Assembly: GCA_964460345.1 (NCBI GenBank)
Contig: CAYWRO010000091.1
Coordinates: forward strand, 1-12,719
Direction: 5' to 3'
Length of the DNA: 12,719 bases
Source: CAYWRO01 sp964460345
GTDB lineage: Bacteria > Planctomycetota > Phycisphaerae > Phycisphaerales > UBA1924
Part shown: positions 12,533 through 12,719 of the stretch, in pieces
Layout: each line of letters begins with the position of its first letter
How positions within the stretch are numbered: position 1 is the first letter of the stretch
Notes under the pieces: model-generated
Database searches by the model: none
What the model was told of the DNA's origin: nothing
What the model saw: only the letters and a program-made list of their open reading frames with translations
Position numbers and translations under genes: made by a program

Positions 12533-12719
12533 ATGCGATTCACACGCATCGACGTTGAAGGTGAGAAGCCGGGCCACTACGCCTGGATGACCCGCAAGCA
12601 GGGCAGCGACCTGATCGAGGTCCAGATCCTCGCGCCCGGCCTTGAGCGGACGCACCAGGTCCAGGCCGATGACCGCGAGGACCAGTGGTCCATGGCCGAG
12701 GGGTTGCAAGCCATCCTCG
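12533..12719 (+). CDS. Hypothetical protein, partial (cut by right edge)
   Basis: An ATG at 12533 with AGGAG 7 nt upstream begins an open frame of 62 codons that runs off the window, 12 nt after the preceding stop. The visible part reads MRFTRIDVEGEKPGHYAW followed by charged beta-like segments (LIEVQILAPGLERTHQVQ) and EDQWSMAEGLQAIL. I recognise no family, and the end is not visible. Spacing and ribosome site make it the fifth gene of the rightward cluster. Confidence 0.68.
   Translation, partial: MRFTRIDVEGEKPGHYAWMTRKQGSDLIEVQILAPGLERTHQVQADDREDQWSMAEGLQAIL

Noticed and set aside
10747..12709. Long minus-strand open frames (up to 740 codons) through the right end
   Set aside because: They oppose a series of overlapping plus-strand genes with ribosome sites and recognisable HARE-HTH and zinc-ribbon domains. 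Only the portion below 10746 in one of these frames is a real gene (the HTH protein).
1..12719. CRISPR array, tRNA or rRNA genes
   Set aside because: No regularly spaced direct repeats and no recognisable RNA gene were seen on reading both strands.

Overview
This GC-rich window most likely comes from a Planctomycetota-type bacterium, possibly Phycisphaerae-like. The grounds are a very large secreted RHS/YD-repeat protein with a Cys-Gly-Cys-Ser-Gly-Gly segment, a RyR-domain protein, a HARE-HTH protein, and small overlapping helix-turn-helix and zinc-ribbon genes. This placement is an inference from protein style; no rRNA or marker gene is present.

Region 1 (1-5264). A minus-strand YD-repeat protein runs off the left edge (at least 1266 residues, signal peptide at 3799). 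It is divergent from a membrane-anchored coiled-coil protein (4005-4769), which is followed by a RyR-domain protein (4827-5264).

Region 2 (5265-6973). An ArsR-like regulator reads leftward. Two adjacent inverted repeats lie just upstream of it. An unrecognised plus-strand gene follows and overlaps tail to tail by 77 nt with a short tyrosine recombinase that keeps all the catalytic residues but lacks the usual N-terminal core-binding domain.

Region 3 (7021-9846). This segment is bracketed by two related 28-bp sites. Each has 11-bp inverted arms (AGTATCGCTTT / AAAGCGATACT, at most one substitution per site) around a 6-bp centre, the 11-6-11 layout of Xer/dif-type core sites. One site is 47 bp upstream of the integrase start. 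The other touches the stop codon of a small gene. Between them lie about 2.8 kb of passenger-like genes: an NmrA/SDR NAD(P)-binding protein and an alpha/beta hydrolase of the non-haem chloroperoxidase/esterase type in one operon, a doubtful small ORF, and an opposing unrecognised gene with its own recognisable promoter.

Region 4 (9846-12719). Two clusters diverge from a 196-bp intergenic region that carries a tandem TGCCCACA repeat and a perfect hairpin. Leftward is a tightly overlapping three-gene operon (phage-type HTH protein, zinc ribbon, 90-residue protein). Rightward is a HARE-HTH protein, another zinc ribbon and three unrecognised small genes, the last cut by the right edge.

The most interesting reading is that the leftward operon and the integrase were once contiguous (HTH, zinc ribbon, 90-residue protein, 28-bp site, integrase) and that the 2.8-kb segment was inserted at the site. 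This would make the window a candidate small integrase-plus-cassette system. The sites and their geometry are seen directly; their function is inferred.
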